From Monocercomonoides exilis (Eukaryota; Preaxostyla; Oxymonadida; Polymastigidae), in the NCBI GenBank assembly GCA_001643675.2, contig LSRY02000012.1, forward strand, positions 870,501 through 934,500: DNA of 64,000 nt, in the 5' to 3' direction. How positions within the stretch are numbered: the stretch's first letter is position 1; each line of letters starts with the position of its first letter. This document shows positions 59,601 to 64,000 of the stretch, piece after piece. Made by a program: the position numbers and the translations under genes. The notes below the pieces were generated by a model. That model made no database searches. It saw nothing but the letters and a program-made list of their open reading frames with translations, and was not told the DNA's origin.

Positions 59601-62600
59601 CCTCAGTCAACGGCACAGCTGACATGCACTGCCCAACACTCACTGTGTCTGCCTTGTATCCAGTTTTGTATGCACTCACGAAGGACATCGAGACTCTTTC
59701 AAGCTCACTCATCCAGGCGACTGCAAAGGGAGCAGATTTGTCTGGCGGCAGGTTCGGGAAAGGGAGGGAAGCGATTGCGAACAGCACGCTTCTGCCTTCA
59801 CAGATCTTCGGAAACAGCGTTTCGGGTGGAGGAGAAAAAGGAACATCACAAAATCCACACACCAGAGTCGCACAGACAGTGACGGATGAGACGATCCTGG
59901 TGAATGGAGCCTCGCGAGTCTTCAACATGCTCGTGGACGCGATCAACCCTGTCTTGTCGCCTTTGGCTTTCCACAGGGCGAATGCTGCAGTGGCAAAGGC
60001 TCGCCGCTCAATCGCTTCATCTGCAGCTACCCCGAGCGAAAAGGACGCAATCACACAGAACTTTTCGATCACAGCCCCACCAATGACTCCTCAATCTATT
60101 GCATCGCCAATGGTGTCGTCTCCTGTGTTATCTTCTGCATCTGGACCTCCTCTGAGCCCAACTGGCTATTCAACAGCATCCTCATCACTGAACAACGGAA
60201 ATGTGCTGTTCACCCCCACACTCACCCTCCCTCCGTCAACCGCGTCTTCGCTGCTCCCAACCTTCATCAGCACAACCATCGCTCAGCATTGTTCTCTTTC
60301 TTCCTTCCGCGAATCGCTTCTTCTTCTCGTCGATGCCACAAAGCAGGCTGCTGCTGAGCACCGTGTGATTGCTTCGTCACTGCAGAGGAGCTACCCGTCT
60401 TCTGCACTCCCTGCTGACATGCTCACTTTGTGTGACACAGAAGGCGACTTTGCCGAGGCAAGGGACTTCTTCTCTGCCATCGACGAGCCGCTGCTGAAAA
60501 AGACGCTGGCTGATGATGATGCATTGCTACGTGTTCTGTTGTGTGCAGAGTTCTCAGAAATGCTGGCAATAGATGCTGATCCACAGGGCTGTGCATTCAC
60601 TTCTTCTAACAACGTCTGTGGAGGACTGACATTCACCCCGTCTCGTGCCATCTTCGGAGAAACGGAGAATTCTTTGAAGAATCCATCGTCCGCCTTCTTC
60701 TCACCAACTGATAATGCCATGATCAATCCATTTTCTGATCCTTCCATCCAAATCATTCTTCCCTCAGACAACCAAAAGGCTTTGCGCGTATCACTCGGTG
60801 GCTTCTTATTCACCGCAGACAAAACGTGGGACGGCTTCCAGTTCAACCAGCAGAGCCATAAAAGAGACGAGGATACGAAAATGCGTCATTTCCCATGTGG
60901 AGTTAGATGGGACGGGAGCGACTGCAGCGAGCAGTTTGTGAGCAACGATGGTGCAGTCCAGTTAGACACAGTGCGAAAGAGGAGGACTTTAAGCATTACT
61001 AGCACTCCTCTCTCATCAAAGCGCATTGGAGGAGGTGGTGGTGGTGGATCCCGGCTGACTGACAGCACACAGCCGCATCAGTCTCCCAGCGGGCTAAGCA
61101 CATCGTCCACAGACGATCTCACCGCAACTGCTGATCTTCTGTCTCTGATGCGACTGGACTCCTCACGCGACACAGCACAGCACGTCTCCTTCAACCGGCT
61201 GCGGGCGTTGTTTGCTTCACCTTTGATCGACCCTGCCGAATACACTGTTGTTGAAGAGCTTCCGTCTTTCCTTCTCTCACAGCTGCTGTCGAGGCTGTGC
61301 CTGTTTGACCCGCCAATAAGGACACGCTACTTCAAGCCAGAGGACTCGCTTCTCGTGGCGGTGGGGTGCTGCCAGGACAAAGAAGGCGCGGGGGCACCAG
61401 ACAGACAGTACTGGAAACACTCATTTGGCCAGCTGCCTTCGTTTGAGGAGTGGAACGAGCAGTTTGTCGACCAAATCGCTCAGTCGTATCCTGTACAGCT
61501 GAATGTCACAGCGCATCCACCTGCTTCGTTTGTGGCTGCTTCACCGTATTTTTCGGCTGCTTCGCTTTCTTCTTCATCATCTTCTGCTTCTTCCTCTTCC
61601 TCTTCCTCCTCTTCTTTCTCGAGCCCATTAGCAGCCTCATCGTCGTCTCTTCTGCCATTGCCTGAGGTTTCAACAGACACAGAAATTCTCATTTCTTCTC
61701 ATCAACCATCCGCCTCTGACTCCAAAAAGACTAACCAGCACTCTCTCAGTCGCTCTCCCTCTGGTGTGATGAAGGCAAGCAGAAGCCAGCTGCCACCAAA
61801 CATCGCCACACAGCCAGTTCCCGAAGCTCCACAGCCAACAGAAGAATCTTATCTGAACGGCACAGCTGTTCGACCACTGCCCACAACAAGTGCTTCTCTT
61901 CCTCGTCACCCTGGCTGCACGAACTTCGGGCGTCCCTTCATCACCGAGCAGTTCTCGTCATATTCAGCACCAAGACGGCAGGTGAATGTGCGGGCGGTGC
62001 TGGAGCGTTGCGGTCCTTCAGTTGAGCTGAGAATAGCAGCAGTGCACAGACGAGGCCACGTGTTCACAATGGCCAGAAGATGCACTTTCAGACTGATGGA
62101 CGCAGCAGAAGAGGACACACGTATAAATTCGCTTTGCGGGACAGCCGCTGCAGCGTTTGTGGTGGCGCTGAATGAGATTGCAGACAGCGTCCCGATCTCA
62201 GCCGTCAACACCAGCTATGCTGCTGCACTCAGAGCGTGCTTGTCGAAGTCACCGCCAGTCAGCCAGCCACCATTTGCGGTGCCTTCTGCTCCGTCTCAGT
62301 CGTCTGCTTTGCCTGAACCAGCTGCCTCGCCAGTCGCATCTCGCTCTCCTTCGATGGCTGTGCTGCCTTCTGTTGCAACTGCTCAAGTCTCTCCAGCAAG
62401 CAAGCAGCTTCCGTCACCACTGACCAACAACATCTTCACTCCATTCTCTTCCTTCTCTCCTCTTCTACTGTCTCTCTTCCGCTCGATGTTTGTGTCGCGC
62501 TCCATCGACATCGCCGTCGCTTTCTGCGAGGCGGCGCAGTCGGCTTTGACTCGCATCAGCCAAAGACTGACAATTGGAGGCGTCTCCTCTGCAATCACTG

Positions 62601-64000
62601 GAGGATTCAATCTGACTGACCAAAGCTCGATGAGTGGTGGTGCGAACACCCTCATATCATCTGCTTCGCCTTCTGCTTCTTCATCCACTACTGGATTTGC
62701 CATGCTTGCTTCATCCTCCTCCTCCTCATCATCATCATCCTCGTCTACTTCTTCAGCCTTGTCTTCTCCCACGCGAAAGAAGGATCTACCAGAAGATCTT
62801 GTGAAATCTGGCTATCTTGCCCAGCAGCTGTCTCCAGCCACAATCAATCAGAATGTGCCACTGGAAGATATCGAGCAGCAGCTGAAGCGAATTATGCGTC
62901 TTCCTCTTCAGTCGATGTTCATTGCAGCCACACACCGCGCTTTACTTCCTGCGAAATGGCAGGCACCCGTTGTGAAAGCGCTCACTTCAGGACAAATAGT
63001 CTCAAGTGCTGTGAAATCAGCAGCGAATGAGCTGAGTGCTGAGCTGGCTGAACAAGAAGGGCTGACAGACTCAGACGAAATGGCTGCGCCTTCTGCGTCT
63101 CCACCGCCTGGAATGAAAGGTGTGTTCTCACCTTCGACTTTCTCAATCGGCCAACCACGAGATGGCAATAACTACAACAACAATAGCAATAATAACCTCA
63201 AGACAGCTGCATACTCTTCTCTGTCACCTGCTTCCCTGTCTTTGTCGAATCCTGTTTCAAACACACGCCAGCCAGTTGGACTGCGCTATGTATCGTCTCC
63301 CACTCACACAGCAACATTCAACGACAAAACAACTGCCTCCATGCGTCTGTTTATGAAGACACAGGAAGTTACCACGAAGAAGAATGCGAATCCGTTGAAT
63401 GCTGCGGCTGGCCAGACTTTCTCTCCACTTGCTTCCACATCTGCCACATCCGCAGAGCAATCTTCTCCAATCTTTCCTCCTCCTTCTTCTCCCATTTCCT
63501 CCTCCACACCCCAGATGTCTGTTTCATCTTCTGTACAGTCATCGCAATCTGCTTTGCAATCATTTGAGGTGACATATTCAACCAGAAGCGGGATGGTTGT
63601 GTCTGTCAACAGCAGCGACGGTACAATCAGATTGTCGCATGCACCAGCCAGTGGCGAAGGAAACACGACTTTTGGAAGAGGAATGGGAAACATGCTGATG
63701 CCGAACAAGAACGAGATCACCACACAGGCACTTATTTCACAGAAGGAAGCCGAATGCAGAGAGATGGTGAACAGAGCAATAGCCATTGCAACGAACAGAG
63801 GAAGAGAAGGGATTCAAAGATACCGAAGAGGAGAAACAGTACATGGGCTCACCCAGCCAGTGACTAACTCTGAACCAGAAGCTGGCGATGTTGCTGAAGA
63901 AAAACCAGCAGCAAAGCAGTCAAAGAAGCCTGAGAAGCAAGCATCAAGCGTTTCTATCGTAGACAAAGGCAGCAAAGGAGAAAAGAAACTGAAATCCAAA
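54084..64000 (+). CDS. Giant Ser/Pro-rich protein with degenerate adenylate-kinase-like N-terminus, partial
   Basis: Exons 54084-54260, 54325-54465 and 54518 to the right edge; the third is one frame open for 9,483 bases without a stop, so at least 3,267 residues, incomplete. The N-terminus follows an adenylate-kinase layout: SIIILEGDSLVVPEIASAI where the P-loop should be (no GxxxxGK), then RYKHISINSLLKD like the nucleoside-monophosphate site, FGRKLKIFVDSDTSCPSDLL, and FLIFTGFPKSITTLLQF matching the DGFPR segment. The rest alternates structured-looking blocks (MWLYDLVTMNRFHLIDCTG, VNVRAVLERCGPSVELRIAA) with polySer, polyGln and AGAGAG tracts. The exon 1 donor is either GTCTGC at 54261 (used here) or a GC donor at 54215. 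The gene is GC-richer than its neighbours and starts 46 bp after CDC123. Axonemal central-pair proteins contain AK-like domains, but that link is speculative. Confidence 0.8.

Noticed and set aside
1-64000. A reassigned UAR=Gln code for the host
   Set aside because: Intact genes end in TAG (7498), TAA (WDR11-like, eL33, the coiled-coil gene at 44594) and TGA, and long frames are free of internal TAA/TAG, so the host code looks standard.

Overview
This window is nuclear DNA of a microbial eukaryote. The genes carry many short spliceosomal introns (about 40 inferred, mostly 45-110 bp, many starting GTTTG), intergenic DNA is very AT-rich, a nuclear tRNA-Glu is present, and several proteins carry long Ser/Pro/Gln-rich inserts. 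An SF-assemblin, an RIIa-domain protein and other probable axonemal proteins point to a flagellated cell. The beta-helix surface-protein family and a DIRS-type retroelement fit an oxymonad/Preaxostyla-like protist, but that placement is recalled family resemblance and is tentative. TAA, TAG and TGA all end otherwise intact genes, so the host code looks standard.

1-6.6 kb: a broken member of a large beta-helix/transmembrane surface-protein family (minus strand, runs off the left edge), then a 4.6-kb DIRS-like tyrosine-recombinase retrotransposon. The element has inverted termini, an internal complementary region that copies its circle junction, a gag ORF, a U_UUU_UUU slippery site leading into pol, and decayed RT/RNase H and recombinase reading frames. 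7.5-12.6 kb: two multi-exon minus-strand genes, a coiled-coil protein and a secreted or membrane histidine-acid-phosphatase homologue that has lost its catalytic RHG and HD motifs. 13.2 kb: tRNA-Glu.

13.3-22.4 kb: a transposon graveyard. A Merlin/IS1595-type transposase pseudogene is split by a 1.05-kb foldback element, a Tc1/mariner-type transposase pseudogene follows, and two almost identical 242-bp inverted-repeat elements lie in opposite orientation.

22.4-35.5 kb: three plus-strand genes packed about 120 bp apart, namely a leucine-rich-repeat protein, a much enlarged WDR11-like WD40 protein and a HAD phosphatase of the phosphoglycolate phosphatase family. 36-41 kb: a second broken beta-helix surface protein and a foldback element built from 21-bp repeats. 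42.5-64 kb: a compact gene block with an amino-acid permease, a coiled-coil protein, a small RIIa protein, ribosomal protein eL33, SF-assemblin, a probable flagellar repeat protein, CDC123 (eIF2 assembly) and the first ~3,270 codons of a giant protein with a degenerate adenylate-kinase-like N-terminus that runs off the right edge. Several neighbours are divergent pairs with only 58-178 bp between start codons.

Exon boundaries were worked out by hand from GT/GC-AG signals, phase and family resemblance. They are predictions without transcript support.
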